A stretch of DNA of 19,644 bases, taken from JBBQRS01 sp038214535. Lineage in GTDB: Bacteria > Chloroflexota > Anaerolineae > CG2-30-64-16. The stretch lies in contig JBBQRS010000089.1 of NCBI GenBank assembly GCA_038214535.1, forward strand, positions 1 to 19,644, given 5' to 3'. Shown piece after piece: positions 1 through 7,186 of the stretch. Below the pieces are notes generated by a model that made no database searches, had not been told where the DNA came from, and saw nothing but the letters and a program-made list of their open reading frames with translations. Positions within the stretch are counted from its first letter, which is position 1; each line of letters opens with the position of its first letter. A program made the translations under genes and the position numbers.

Positions 1-177
1 TGTTGGCACGAAACATGCTGTGGTTCCTACCGCCCAGACAGGGCTAAATCGTTACCTGGGAGCCAAGCGGCCCCTGCAACCCATTGTAGCCATTTCTTAA
101 GAAAACGCGAGTCTGCGCTACCCTTTTTTCAGGGGACTCAACCTTGTAAATCCTGTCCATGAATGACGGAGTTCCCC

Positions 178-210
178 CCTCACCCGGCCTCTCCCAGAGG
201 GAGAGGGGCC
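178..210. repeat. REP-like palindrome downstream of FAD subunit gene
   Basis: A hairpin with perfect 8-bp arms, CCTCTCCC and GGGAGAGG around AGA, extended by GG/CC pairs at 186-187 and 209-210. On its left is a C-rich stretch ending in CCCTCACCC. It starts six bases beyond the stop codon of the FAD-subunit gene. The combination of CCCTCACCC with CCTCTCCC-AGA-GGGAGAGG resembles palindromes I know to be dispersed between genes in many GC-rich bacteria. No T tract follows on the minus strand, so a repeat or 3'-end hairpin is likelier than a strict Rho-independent terminator. The rest of 1-215 shows no gene that I can support. Confidence 0.6.
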
Positions 211-215
211 ATGCA

Positions 216-1073
216 CTAAACGCACAAAACCCGTCGTAACGTCCGTTCGGCCAATGACTGAATCGCGCTCTCTTTGTATTCCGTGGACCAGCGGCGGCCC
301 GTCACCGCGATCATGATCTCCGCGGTTTTTGCGCCCGCTTCGGCCAGCAGGGCGTCGGTCGGTTGGCGGCCCATGAGGATCGCTTCGACCTCCGGGTAAC
401 GCTGCGACCGCGGGGTCGCCGCGCCGGTCGCCATGCGCACGTAATCCACCTGCCCGCGGGAATCCAGATGCCCCGCGGCGGCCACGCTGAGCCTGGAGAT
501 GGCCTGCGCGTTGCGACGGCCCAGCTTGGTGAACGCGCTGCGTGCGCCGGTCGGAGGCAAAGGCAAAGTAAAGTGCGTCAACAATTCGCCCGGTTGCAGG
601 GCGACCCGGTTGGGGGCCTCGATCAGGTCGGCGACAGGCAAGGACCGCGCGCCGGTCACGCTGCGGAGGTGCGCCGTCGCCTCCAGGCAAACCAGGGGCG
701 GCGTGGCATCGGCGCAGGCGGCCGCGTTCATCACGTTGCCGCCCAGCGTGCCACTGTTGCGAATTGCCGGCCCGCCCACGCTCAAACACGCTTCAATCAG
801 ACACGTGGCCCACTCGCGCAGCAGGGCGCACTCCTCGGCCTCAGTGTACGTCACGGCCGCGCCGATGATGATCTCGTCGCCCCGACGCTCGATGATCTTC
901 ATTTCGGGGACGCGGCTGATATCCACCACGCGGTCGAACGGTGGCTTCTCGTGGCGCAGATAGACGAGCAGATCGGTGCCCCCCGCTAACGGGCGGCTGA
1001 TGAGGCCCGGTTCGGCGAGCAGTTGCGCCGCTTCTTCCACGTTCCGGGCGCGCACGTAATCAAATCTTGGCAT
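216..1073 (-). CDS. Molybdenum hydroxylase FAD-binding (medium) subunit, CoxM/XdhB family
   Basis: 285 aa, the usual size for the FAD subunit of xanthine dehydrogenase/CO dehydrogenase-type molybdenum hydroxylases. The subunit passes electrons from the 2Fe-2S subunit to FAD and on to an acceptor. The first FAD loop is AGGTDLL (residues 30-36). The second is IRNSGTLGGNVMNAAACADATPPL at 104-127, with the conserved GTLGGN and the D-x-x-P near its end. The C-terminal third is the CO_deh_flav_C-type region. Start ATG at 1073 is preceded by a good Shine-Dalgarno, AGGAAGG. The gene follows the MoaD-like gene by 33 bp. The partner large (Mo) and small (Fe-S) subunits are expected nearby but would have to lie beyond position 1. 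Subunit type is firm; the substrate (purine, nicotinate, aldehyde, CO) cannot be told. Confidence 0.93.
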   Translation of the reverse strand: MPRFDYVRARNVEEAAQLLAEPGLISRPLAGGTDLLVYLRHEKPPFDRVVDISRVPEMKIIERRGDEIIIGAAVTYTEAEECALLREWATCLIEACLSVGGPAIRNSGTLGGNVMNAAACADATPPLVCLEATAHLRSVTGARSLPVADLIEAPNRVALQPGELLTHFTLPLPPTGARSAFTKLGRRNAQAISRLSVAAAGHLDSRGQVDYVRMATGAATPRSQRYPEVEAILMGRQPTDALLAEAGAKTAEIMIAVTGRRWSTEYKESAIQSLAERTLRRVLCV

Positions 1074-1106
1074 GTAACCTTCCTCGTCGGTGCAAACGGA
1101 AATCCG

Positions 1107-1361
1107 TCATCCGCCCACAACCGTTTTGAGTAATTGAACCCGATCGCCGTCGGACAACGTAACGTTAGAGCGCACATGGAAATCGTTGAGGCTAACCAGG
1201 GGGCGCCCATCGCTGTAAGGAATATTCAGCGTCCTCAGCAGATCGTCAACGGTCGCGCCGTCCGGCAACGCCACCAGAGGCAACGCCGCAGACACGCCCA
1301 CGTCCATCTGCCGGGTGAAGTGCTCCCGGCCGCCGAAAAATTTCACATTTACGGTGATCAT
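1107..1361 (-). CDS. MoaD/ThiS-like ubiquitin-fold sulfur-carrier protein
   Basis: 84 aa, ending in VVGG, the C-terminal di-glycine tail that is adenylated and thiocarboxylated in MoaD and ThiS sulfur carriers. The pattern fits the family: a first strand ITVNVKFFG, the DGATVDDLLRTL helix after a hydrophobic strand, a conserved N-D in SLNDFHV, and LSDGDRVQLLKTVVGG at the end. Start chosen at ATG 1361 because family proteins begin one or two residues before the first strand. The frame stays open to 1442, but the extra N-terminus looks non-coding. No obvious Shine-Dalgarno is seen. The gene lies 33 bp before a Mo-hydroxylase FAD subunit, which suggests a role in molybdopterin or another thiolation pathway dedicated to that enzyme. 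No E1-like activating enzyme (MoeB/ThiF) is in the window. Confidence 0.85.
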   Translation of the reverse strand: MITVNVKFFGGREHFTRQMDVGVSAALPLVALPDGATVDDLLRTLNIPYSDGRPLVSLNDFHVRSNVTLSDGDRVQLLKTVVGG

Positions 1362-1515
1362 GAAGAAAGTACGTTCCGAAGACTTCCTGATGGTGTATCT
1401 CACAACGAGCTGTCTACGGGCTGGGCAGGCGTAGAATACCATAGGTCACGCGAAGCGCGCCAGTACCCGGTTGGGCCATTTTGTGGCTTTTTGCGGCGCA
1501 ACCCCGCTCACGGCA

Positions 1516-2502
1516 TTATAGACGGTAGCCCACCAGACCCCGCGCGGCCTCGACGATATCTTCCACCTGCGGCAAGACGAAACGCTCCAGGTCGGGGCTG
1601 TAGGGCAAAGGGACATTACGAGCGGCCACGCGCATGATGGGACCGTCCAAAGATCCGATCCCCTCCTCGGCGACCATTGCGGCGATCTCCGCGCCCGGCC
1701 CCAATCGTTTGTGGGCCTCGTGGGCGATGATCAGGCGGCTGGTCTTGCGCACGGAGGCCAGGATCGTCTCCTTGTCCAGCGGCACGAGCGTACGAGGATC
1801 CACAACTTCGACTTCGATCCCCTCGCCGGCCAGGGTCTGCGCCGCCTGCATCGCCATGGGCAGCATCCCGCCGATGGCGACCAACGTCAGGTCGCGGCCC
1901 TCGCGGCGCACGACCGCTTCCCCGAATGGCGTCGCGTGGTCGGCGTCGTCGGGAACCTCACCCTGCACCGCGTAGAGCATCTTATGCTCGAAGAAGAGCA
2001 CCGGGTCTTCGCCGCGAATTGCCGTGCGCAACAGGCCCATCGCATCGGCGGCGGTCGCGGGGACGGCCACTTTCAGACCCGGCACGTTCATGAACCAGCC
2101 TTCGGGCGACTGCGAGTGTTGCGCCGCCGCCGAGCCGGGAGCGCCGGTCGTCACGCGGATGGTGAGAGGGATCTTCGCCTTGCCGCCGCTCATATAGCGC
2201 GCCTTGGCGACCTGGTTGACCAACTGGTCGCCCGCCACTGGCATGAAATCGCCAAACATGATCTCGATGATCGGGCGCAACCCGACCATCGCCGCGCCCA
2301 ACCCAGCGCCGACGATCGCCGTCTCGCTGATCGGCGTATCCCGGACGCGATCCTCGCCGTATAACGTCACCAAGTCGCCGCTGACGCCCCAGACTCCGCC
2401 AAACGCCCCCACGTCCTCGCCGATGAGGACGACGTTCGGATCGCGGGCCATCTCCTCGCGCATCGTTTCGTAAATCGCCTGGCTATATGTCATCGTGCGC
2501 AT
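1516..2502 (-). CDS. 2-oxo acid dehydrogenase E1 component, beta subunit (AcoB/PdhB type)
   Basis: 328 aa from the chosen start. The transketolase pyrimidine-binding domain is first: MTYSQAIYETMREEM, VVLIGEDVGAFGGVWGVS, and the block RDTPISETAIVGAGLGAAMVGLRPI that includes the conserved Glu contacting the ThDP aminopyrimidine. The second half is the transketolase C-terminal domain with VEVVDPRTLVPLD and the IIAHEAHKR motif. With E1 alpha it forms the heterotetramer that decarboxylates a 2-oxo acid and reductively acylates the lipoyl group of E2. Start: ATG 2502 is preceded by AGGAG six bases upstream. The frame is open to a TTG at 2517, which abuts the E1 alpha stop but has no Shine-Dalgarno. 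The two E1 genes are clearly cotranscribed. Sequence alone does not separate pyruvate, acetoin and branched-chain substrates. Confidence 0.95.
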   Translation of the reverse strand: MRTMTYSQAIYETMREEMARDPNVVLIGEDVGAFGGVWGVSGDLVTLYGEDRVRDTPISETAIVGAGLGAAMVGLRPIIEIMFGDFMPVAGDQLVNQVAKARYMSGGKAKIPLTIRVTTGAPGSAAAQHSQSPEGWFMNVPGLKVAVPATAADAMGLLRTAIRGEDPVLFFEHKMLYAVQGEVPDDADHATPFGEAVVRREGRDLTLVAIGGMLPMAMQAAQTLAGEGIEVEVVDPRTLVPLDKETILASVRKTSRLIIAHEAHKRLGPGAEIAAMVAEEGIGSLDGPIMRVAARNVPLPYSPDLERFVLPQVEDIVEAARGLVGYRL

Positions 2503-2508
2503 TACGTA

Positions 2509-2513
2509 CTCCT
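2509..2513 (-). promoter_or_regulatory. Shine-Dalgarno AGGAG deciding the E1 beta start
   Basis: AGGAG on the minus strand, six bases before ATG 2502. It favours that codon over the upstream TTG at 2517 and the next in-frame ATG at 2493. The site lies just beyond the E1 alpha stop codon (2519-2521). Confidence 0.6.
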
Positions 2514-2518
2514 GCAAA

Positions 2519-3511
2519 TTAGAAAACTAGCCCGTCGTGTGTATCGGCGTAGACCCCGGCGAGTGCGGTTTCCGGCTCTGGCTTTGGGCTGGCGGCGGCA
2601 AACGCTACCGCTTCATCGAGCGCGGCCTGGACGCGTCCTTCGACCCCGGTGATCTCGGACTCGCTGACCCCGAACTCCGCGAGCAACCGCACGCGGAAAT
2701 CGGGCACGGGATCATGCTGTTTCCAGTCGTCCATCTCGGCCCGCGACCGATAGACCATCGGGTCGCCTTCGTAGTGACCGCGCTGCCGATAGGTCTTTGC
2801 AACGATCAGGGTCGGGCCGTCGCCGCGGCGGGCGCGGTCTGCGGCCGTCTTCGTGGCTTCATAGACCGCCAGTACGTCGTTGCCGTCCACCGTCACGCCC
2901 GGCATGGCGTAACCCTCTGCGCGCACCGCCAGGTCCGTCACCGCGGCCTGCTTATCCTGCGGCGTGCCTTCGCCGTAGAGATTGTTCTCGCAGAAGAAGA
3001 TTGCCGGCAGTTTCCACAACCCGGCGAGGTTCAGCGCCTCGTGGAACGCGCCTTCGTTGGTCGCGCCGTCGCCGAAGAACGCCAGCGCCACGCGCGGCTC
3101 CCGCTTCTGCTGGAACGCCAGCGCCGCGCCGGTCGCGATAGGAATGCCGCCTGCCACAATGCCGTTCGCGCCCAGGATGCCCAGGCTGAAATCGGTCATG
3201 TGGAGCGAGCCGCCCTTGCCGCCACAATAGCCCGTAGTGCGCGCCGCCAACTCCGCCATCATGTAGCGCGGCTCGCCGCCCTTGGCGATCAGGTGGCCGT
3301 GGCCGCGGTGGGTGCTGGTGATGACGTCATCAGATGCTAAGGCCGCGCACGCGCCGACCGCGGTGGCTTCCTGGCCCACGCAACTGTGGATGAAGCCGGG
3401 GATCAACCCCGCGCGCCGTTCGTTGATCGCGCGCAGTTCGAACTCGCGAACCAGCGCCATCTGGTGGTACAGGTCGAGCAACATTTCAGTAGTATAAGGT
3501 GTCTCGGACAC
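2519..3511 (-). CDS. Thiamine-diphosphate-dependent 2-oxo acid dehydrogenase E1 component, alpha subunit (AcoA/PdhA type)
   Basis: 330 aa. The ThDP-binding motif is complete: GDG at 147-149 through NN at 176-177 (GDGATNEGAFHEALNLAGLW then FFCENN). STHRGHGH (66-73) is the conserved His/Arg loop of E1 alpha, and TYRQRGHYEGDP near the C-terminal third is the second conserved loop. It catalyses ThDP-dependent decarboxylation with the E1 beta encoded 16 bp downstream. Start is GTG 3511 behind a G-rich stretch (GGGGGG) that can serve as a ribosome site. The length and the YGEGTPQ loop match AcoA/PdhA enzymes of Gram-positive and Chloroflexota type. Upstream lies a 135-bp gap holding a large palindrome, so this E1 pair may have separate expression from the E2 gene 2.3 kb upstream. 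Confidence 0.95.
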   Translation of the reverse strand: MSETPYTTEMLLDLYHQMALVREFELRAINERRAGLIPGFIHSCVGQEATAVGACAALASDDVITSTHRGHGHLIAKGGEPRYMMAELAARTTGYCGGKGGSLHMTDFSLGILGANGIVAGGIPIATGAALAFQQKREPRVALAFFGDGATNEGAFHEALNLAGLWKLPAIFFCENNLYGEGTPQDKQAAVTDLAVRAEGYAMPGVTVDGNDVLAVYEATKTAADRARRGDGPTLIVAKTYRQRGHYEGDPMVYRSRAEMDDWKQHDPVPDFRVRLLAEFGVSESEITGVEGRVQAALDEAVAFAAASPKPEPETALAGVYADTHDGLVF

Positions 3512-3555
3512 AGGTCCCCCCCAATCTTTCCTTTTGTAGCCTGATCGGCCACTTC

Positions 3556-3608
3556 GTAGTGACGGCTTCAGCCGTCATACTGCCCCCAACGGCTGAAGCC
3601 GTCACTAC
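3556..3608. repeat. Perfect 20-bp inverted repeat, REP/MITE-like
   Basis: Arms of 20 bp (3556-3575 and 3589-3608) are perfect complements, starting GTAGTGACGGCTTCAGCCGT, with a 13-nt spacer. It sits between the SDR stop and the E1 alpha start. A second segment at about 3529-3539 (CCTTTTGTAG) could compete for the right arm (CTACAAAGG). The core GGCTTCAGCCG recurs in the element at 8264-8378, so the two are probably members of one dispersed family. No T tract follows on the minus strand. Confidence 0.8.
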
Positions 3609-3646
3609 AAAGGAGAATGACAGACAGTTTTCGGCTAGATACTATG

Positions 3647-4408
3647 TCAAACGAGCGCCCTGCCGCCGTCCATGAAGTAAACCGCCCCGGTCGCGAAGTC
3701 ACTGTCGGCCAGGAAGAGCACGGTGCGGGCGACATCTTCGGGCCGGCCGACGCGCTTGAGCAGCGAGTTCTCCTCGGCCCACGCGATCTTGGCCGCGTTC
3801 GCCCCCTCGGGCAGCAGCACCGTGCCGGGCGCAATGGCGTTGACGCGCACGTGCGGCGCAAGCTCGGCGGCCATCACGCGCGTCAGGGCGACCAGCCCCG
3901 CCTTGCTGGCAGCATGATGAGCGTAGCCAGGCCACGTTTGGTAAGCGGACAGATCCGTGATGTTGATGATTAATCCGGATTGTTGGCGCAACATATGCGG
4001 CGCGGCGGCCTGGCTCATCAGGAAAGGTCCGGTCAGGTTCACATCCAGCGCCGTCTGCCATTCGTCGCGGGTGATCTCCAGAAATGGCGCACGCAGCCAG
4101 ACGCTCGCGCTGTTGACCAGGATGTCCAGACGGCCATAGTGTGCGATAACCTGCTCCACGATACGCGCCGGCGCGCCCGTCTCGCGCACATCCATCGGCA
4201 GCGCAAGCACTGTAGGCGCATCCCCACCCGAAGCGCCCGCCTGCGTGATCTCGGCAATCGCCGCATCGGGAGATTCCGACGGCAGGTGCGTGAAAACCAC
4301 GTGCGCGCCGCGTTCGGCCAGCGCCATGCAGATCACGCGCCCGACGCGCACCGCGCCGCCCGTCACCAGCGCAACCTGGCCTTTGAGTGAAATCGGATTA
4401 AGCGTCAC
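3647..4408 (-). CDS. SDR-family oxidoreductase, pteridine-reductase-like, with catalytic Tyr replaced by His
   Basis: 253 aa classical short-chain dehydrogenase. The Rossmann motif TGGAVRVG (residues 16-23) has the Arg typical of pteridine reductases rather than the usual TGxxxGIG. NSAS at 99-102 stands for NNAG. The active-site stretch IINITDLSAYQTWPGYAHHAASK has Asp152 where most SDRs have Ser, as in the Asp-Tyr-x3-Lys site of PTR1/FolM-type enzymes. However, the position four before Lys169 is His165 (CAT, 3914-3916) instead of Tyr. A one-base change from TAT would explain this. The MDGGRALV end is typical. Start is GTG 4408 with GGGAG six bases upstream. It lies between the amidohydrolase and E1 alpha genes, with a palindrome on either side. 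Product assignment beyond SDR is uncertain. Confidence 0.9.
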   Translation of the reverse strand: MTLNPISLKGQVALVTGGAVRVGRVICMALAERGAHVVFTHLPSESPDAAIAEITQAGASGGDAPTVLALPMDVRETGAPARIVEQVIAHYGRLDILVNSASVWLRAPFLEITRDEWQTALDVNLTGPFLMSQAAAPHMLRQQSGLIINITDLSAYQTWPGYAHHAASKAGLVALTRVMAAELAPHVRVNAIAPGTVLLPEGANAAKIAWAEENSLLKRVGRPEDVARTVLFLADSDFATGAVYFMDGGRALV

Positions 4409-4426
4409 GACATGCTCCCATATTTT

Positions 4427-4459
4427 AGGTGCAACGCACTTCGCAAGTGCGTTGCACCT
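4427..4459. repeat. Perfect 15-bp inverted repeat with 3-nt loop
   Basis: AGGTGCAACGCACTT (4427-4441), loop CGC, and its exact complement (4445-4459). It occupies most of the 61-bp gap between the amidohydrolase stop and the SDR start. On the minus strand it is followed by AAAATATGGGAGC, so there is no T tract and it is probably not an intrinsic terminator. A REP-like element or a processing/stability hairpin between two cotranscribed genes fits better. Confidence 0.75.
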
Positions 4460-4469
4460 GGTTATCCCT

Positions 4470-5828
4470 TTACGAAAGGTCCGCCCGACGCATCAGCGCG
4501 GCGACGGCGTCGTTGCATTCCTCGAACAGCGCCGCCTCATCAAGCTGCGTCATGCGTCCGGCCTGCACCAGCACCTCGCCTGCGACGATCACCGTATCCA
4601 CGTCTGCGCCGGACGCGTTATAAACCAGCGCCGAAGCCGCGCTGTGCATCGGTTGGCAACGCGGGTTATTCAAGTTAACAATCGTGACATCGGCGGGCGA
4701 CCCCGGAAGCAATTCCCCGATCCGGGGTTGCGTCTCTTGCGTCTGCCACAGTCGCGCGCCGCCCACGGTGAGCATCCGCACCACGTCGGCGGGCAAGAGG
4801 GCCTGCGCGTCGCCGGTTGCGTGTTTCGCCAGCAGCGCCGCGACCTTCGCGCCCTCCAGCAAGTCTTGCGAATTGTTCGAGCCGGAACCGTCTGATCCTA
4901 ATGCCACAGGAATTCCGCGATCCAACATGCGCCGGATCGGGGCCGCGCCCGACGCTAGGTACATGTTGCTGGTCGGACAGTGGACGACGACCGAACTGGA
5001 TTCGGCAATGAGGTCGAGTTCGCCATCGGTGACGTGCACCGCGTGGACGAGTTGCACATCGGGGCCGAGCACGCCCAGGTCGGCCAGCCACTCGATGGGC
5101 CGCTTGCCGCATCGCTCGAGTTGCATATCCACTTCGTCACGCGACTCGGAGACATGGATGTGAATCGGCGCGCCCCACGAACGGGCCAACTCGGTCGTCA
5201 TGCGCATCGCCTGATCGGAGCAGCGCCACGCCGCCAACGGCCCTGAAGCAACGTGAATACGTCCGTCCGCCGCGCCATGCCACGTATCATGCAACCACGC
5301 AAGGTCTGTCAGGATATGATCCAGCGGTTCGCCAGACGGCCCCATGTCTACCCAGCCGCGTGCGAGCACCAGTCGGCAACCCAATTCGGCGGCGGCCTGC
5401 GCAGTCGCTTCAACATAGTCGCGCCCCGGCAGCTTGTGGTGCTGCACCACATTCGTAGCCCCGCAACGCAGATTCTCAACCAGACCGAGGCGCGCCGCAA
5501 GGTACATCTCTTCGGGGGTCATGGCGGTCTGCACCGGCCAGATCACTTCCCACAGCCAGCGCAAGAGCGACCGGTCATCCGCCAGGCCGCGCATGAAGGT
5601 TTGCGACAGGTGGGTATGGCCATTCACCAGACCAGGCATGACCGCCATGCCACGAGCTTCAATCAGCAGGCCGGCGTTTGTCCTGTCGTCAGGCGGAGCC
5701 TCGCCGTCGCCCGTCGCGACAATGCGATCGCCCGTAATCCCCAGCCAGCCAGAACGCTGATCGAGCCGCTCAGCGCCGGGATACACGAGCATCCCATGTT
5801 CGATGAGAATATCGAACACCTCACCCAC
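4470..5828 (-). CDS. Amidohydrolase-superfamily deaminase (SAH/MTA deaminase, guanine/8-oxoguanine deaminase or triazine-hydrolase-like)
   Basis: 452 aa, cytosolic, full length for this subgroup. Metal and catalytic residues of the mononuclear deaminases are all visible: GLVNGHTHLSQ (His71, His73), HIHVSESRDE (His225, Glu228), VHAVHVTD (His265) and LGSDGSGSNN (Asp313). The N- and C-terminal segments form the small beta-sandwich, ending with the usual PGSPADVTIVNL and DVDTVIVAGEVLV. The block GLADDRSLLRWLWEVIWP is typical of the SAH/MTA-deaminase/atrazine-chlorohydrolase branch. Likely reaction: hydrolytic deamination of a purine-like or other aminated heterocycle. The start is GTG 5828, overlapping the E2 stop by 8 bp; a GTG at 5819 is an alternative. 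Translational coupling with E2 is likely. Its presence with a Mo-hydroxylase subunit hints at heterocycle catabolism, but this is inference. Confidence 0.9.
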   Translation of the reverse strand: MGEVFDILIEHGMLVYPGAERLDQRSGWLGITGDRIVATGDGEAPPDDRTNAGLLIEARGMAVMPGLVNGHTHLSQTFMRGLADDRSLLRWLWEVIWPVQTAMTPEEMYLAARLGLVENLRCGATNVVQHHKLPGRDYVEATAQAAAELGCRLVLARGWVDMGPSGEPLDHILTDLAWLHDTWHGAADGRIHVASGPLAAWRCSDQAMRMTTELARSWGAPIHIHVSESRDEVDMQLERCGKRPIEWLADLGVLGPDVQLVHAVHVTDGELDLIAESSSVVVHCPTSNMYLASGAAPIRRMLDRGIPVALGSDGSGSNNSQDLLEGAKVAALLAKHATGDAQALLPADVVRMLTVGGARLWQTQETQPRIGELLPGSPADVTIVNLNNPRCQPMHSAASALVYNASGADVDTVIVAGEVLVQAGRMTQLDEAALFEECNDAVAALMRRADLS

Positions 5829-7176
5829 CGATCAGCAAGGCCATCGGTCGCTCGACCAGTTGCTTGATCCGCTGGAGGAAGCGCGCCGCCGGCGCGCCAT
5901 CTACAATGCGATGATCGAAACTGAGGCTCAGAGTCACCATGGGGCGAATGACGGTTGCGCCGTCGCGCGCGATCGGCTTCTCAACGATGCGCCCCACGCC
6001 GAGGATCGCGGCCTGGGGCGGGTTGATGATCGGCGTGAACCCGTCAATGTCGAGGCTGCCCAGGTTGGTGATCGTGAAAGTCGCGGCCTCGAAGTCCTGC
6101 GGAAGCGATGCGCCTGCCATGGCCCGCGCGATCACAGCGTCGTAGCCGCGCTGGATTTCCGCAAGCGGCAGATGATTAACATCCCGCAGCACAGGCGTCA
6201 TCAGCCCGCGCTCGGTGTCCACAGCCAGGGCAAGGTGAATGTCGTTCAGCAGATGGATACCATCGTCGTCAAGCCGAGCGTTGAGATACGGATATTCCCG
6301 CAAGGCCCGCGCGACCAGGGCCACCAACAGGGTGTTGAAGGAGATCTTGATCCCGGATGCGTCCGTCGCCTCAAGCTCCTGGTTGAGTTGTGCCCGCGCG
6401 GACACGAGATGGGTCGCCTCGGCCTCGGTCATCAGGGTGACGTGGGGCGCAGAAAACGCGCTCTGGCTCATGCGCTCGCCGATGACCTTGCGAATGCCGG
6501 TCAGGGGCACGACGGTCTCAGACATCAGGACCGTTTGAGGCTGCGACGCGACCTGTGGAGACGGACGGGATGCCTGCTCGACATCCTCACGGACGATCAG
6601 CCCATCGGGGCCAGATCCAAGAATCCTCGCAAGATCAATGCCATTCACCGCAGCAATCCGGCGCGCGAGTGGCGTGGCCTTGATCCCCAATGCGGCCGCG
6701 TCGGGCAGGGCAGCCGTTTCAGCGGCCAGCACATCGGCGGCATGGATGCGCCCGCCCGGCCCACGTCCACTGACGGCGCGCAGGTCAACGCCGCGCTCGC
6801 CTGCAAGGGCTTTGGCCCTGGGCGTCGCTACCAGGCGCTGATCGGCGCGCTCTGCGGGTTGGCCTGAGGTCGCGGCCGCTGTGGGAGCCGCCGTGACAGG
6901 ACGGCTTTCTTCACGGGTGACAGCGGCAGGCCGTTCGGCTTCACCTGCCGTCAGGACCACGCACACCGGCGTGCCGACAGGGACTGAGGCGCCGGCGGGC
7001 GTCAGGATTTCGGACAGCACGCCGGCGCGGGCAGACGTCAGCTCGAGGGTGACCTTTTCCGTTTCATAGGTACACAGCGGCTCATCAGGCGCGACCGGGT
7101 CGCCCGGCGCCTTCAGCCACTCTGTGATCGTCCCATGGGTCATGGTGAGGCCCAGTTTGGGCAAGATGATTTGCAT
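5821..7176 (-). CDS. 2-oxo acid dehydrogenase dihydrolipoamide acyltransferase (E2) with two E3/E1-binding domains
   Basis: 451 aa from ATG 7176. Domains in order: one lipoyl domain (about 1-77) with the lipoylated lysine Lys41 in YETEKVTLEL; an Ala/Thr/Pro-rich linker (78-114); a first peripheral-subunit-binding domain at about 116-152 (ATPRAKALAGERGVDL then GRGPGGRI); a second at about 166-201 (ATPLARRIAAVNGIDL then GSGPDGLIVREDV); and a CAT-type acyltransferase domain ending in SFDHRIVDG with catalytic His422 and Asp426. It accepts the acyl group from E1 and passes it to CoA. The frame is open upstream to 7233, but the lipoyl domain begins MQIILPKLG, so ATG 7176 is chosen. It starts 10 bp after the desaturase stop and has only a weak ribosome site. 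Two binding domains instead of one is unusual. Confidence 0.95.
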   Translation of the reverse strand: MQIILPKLGLTMTHGTITEWLKAPGDPVAPDEPLCTYETEKVTLELTSARAGVLSEILTPAGASVPVGTPVCVVLTAGEAERPAAVTREESRPVTAAPTAAATSGQPAERADQRLVATPRAKALAGERGVDLRAVSGRGPGGRIHAADVLAAETAALPDAAALGIKATPLARRIAAVNGIDLARILGSGPDGLIVREDVEQASRPSPQVASQPQTVLMSETVVPLTGIRKVIGERMSQSAFSAPHVTLMTEAEATHLVSARAQLNQELEATDASGIKISFNTLLVALVARALREYPYLNARLDDDGIHLLNDIHLALAVDTERGLMTPVLRDVNHLPLAEIQRGYDAVIARAMAGASLPQDFEAATFTITNLGSLDIDGFTPIINPPQAAILGVGRIVEKPIARDGATVIRPMVTLSLSFDHRIVDGAPAARFLQRIKQLVERPMALLIGG

Positions 7177-7186
7177 CCGGCGGGCC

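Noticed and set aside
1..177. A small gene or promoter at the left edge.
   Set aside because: Short frames stop quickly on both strands, no ribosome site with a plausible protein is seen, and no clear -10/-35 pair is present.
118..789. A 223-residue minus-strand frame overlapping the FAD subunit.
   Set aside because: It is an alternate-frame shadow of a well-conserved gene; the translation is Arg/Gly/Pro-rich without recognisable motifs.
1516..7176. Naming the 2-oxo acid dehydrogenase specifically as an acetoin dehydrogenase (acoABC).
   Set aside because: Sequence features fit pyruvate, acetoin and branched-chain complexes alike, and no acoR, acoX or E3 gene is present to decide.
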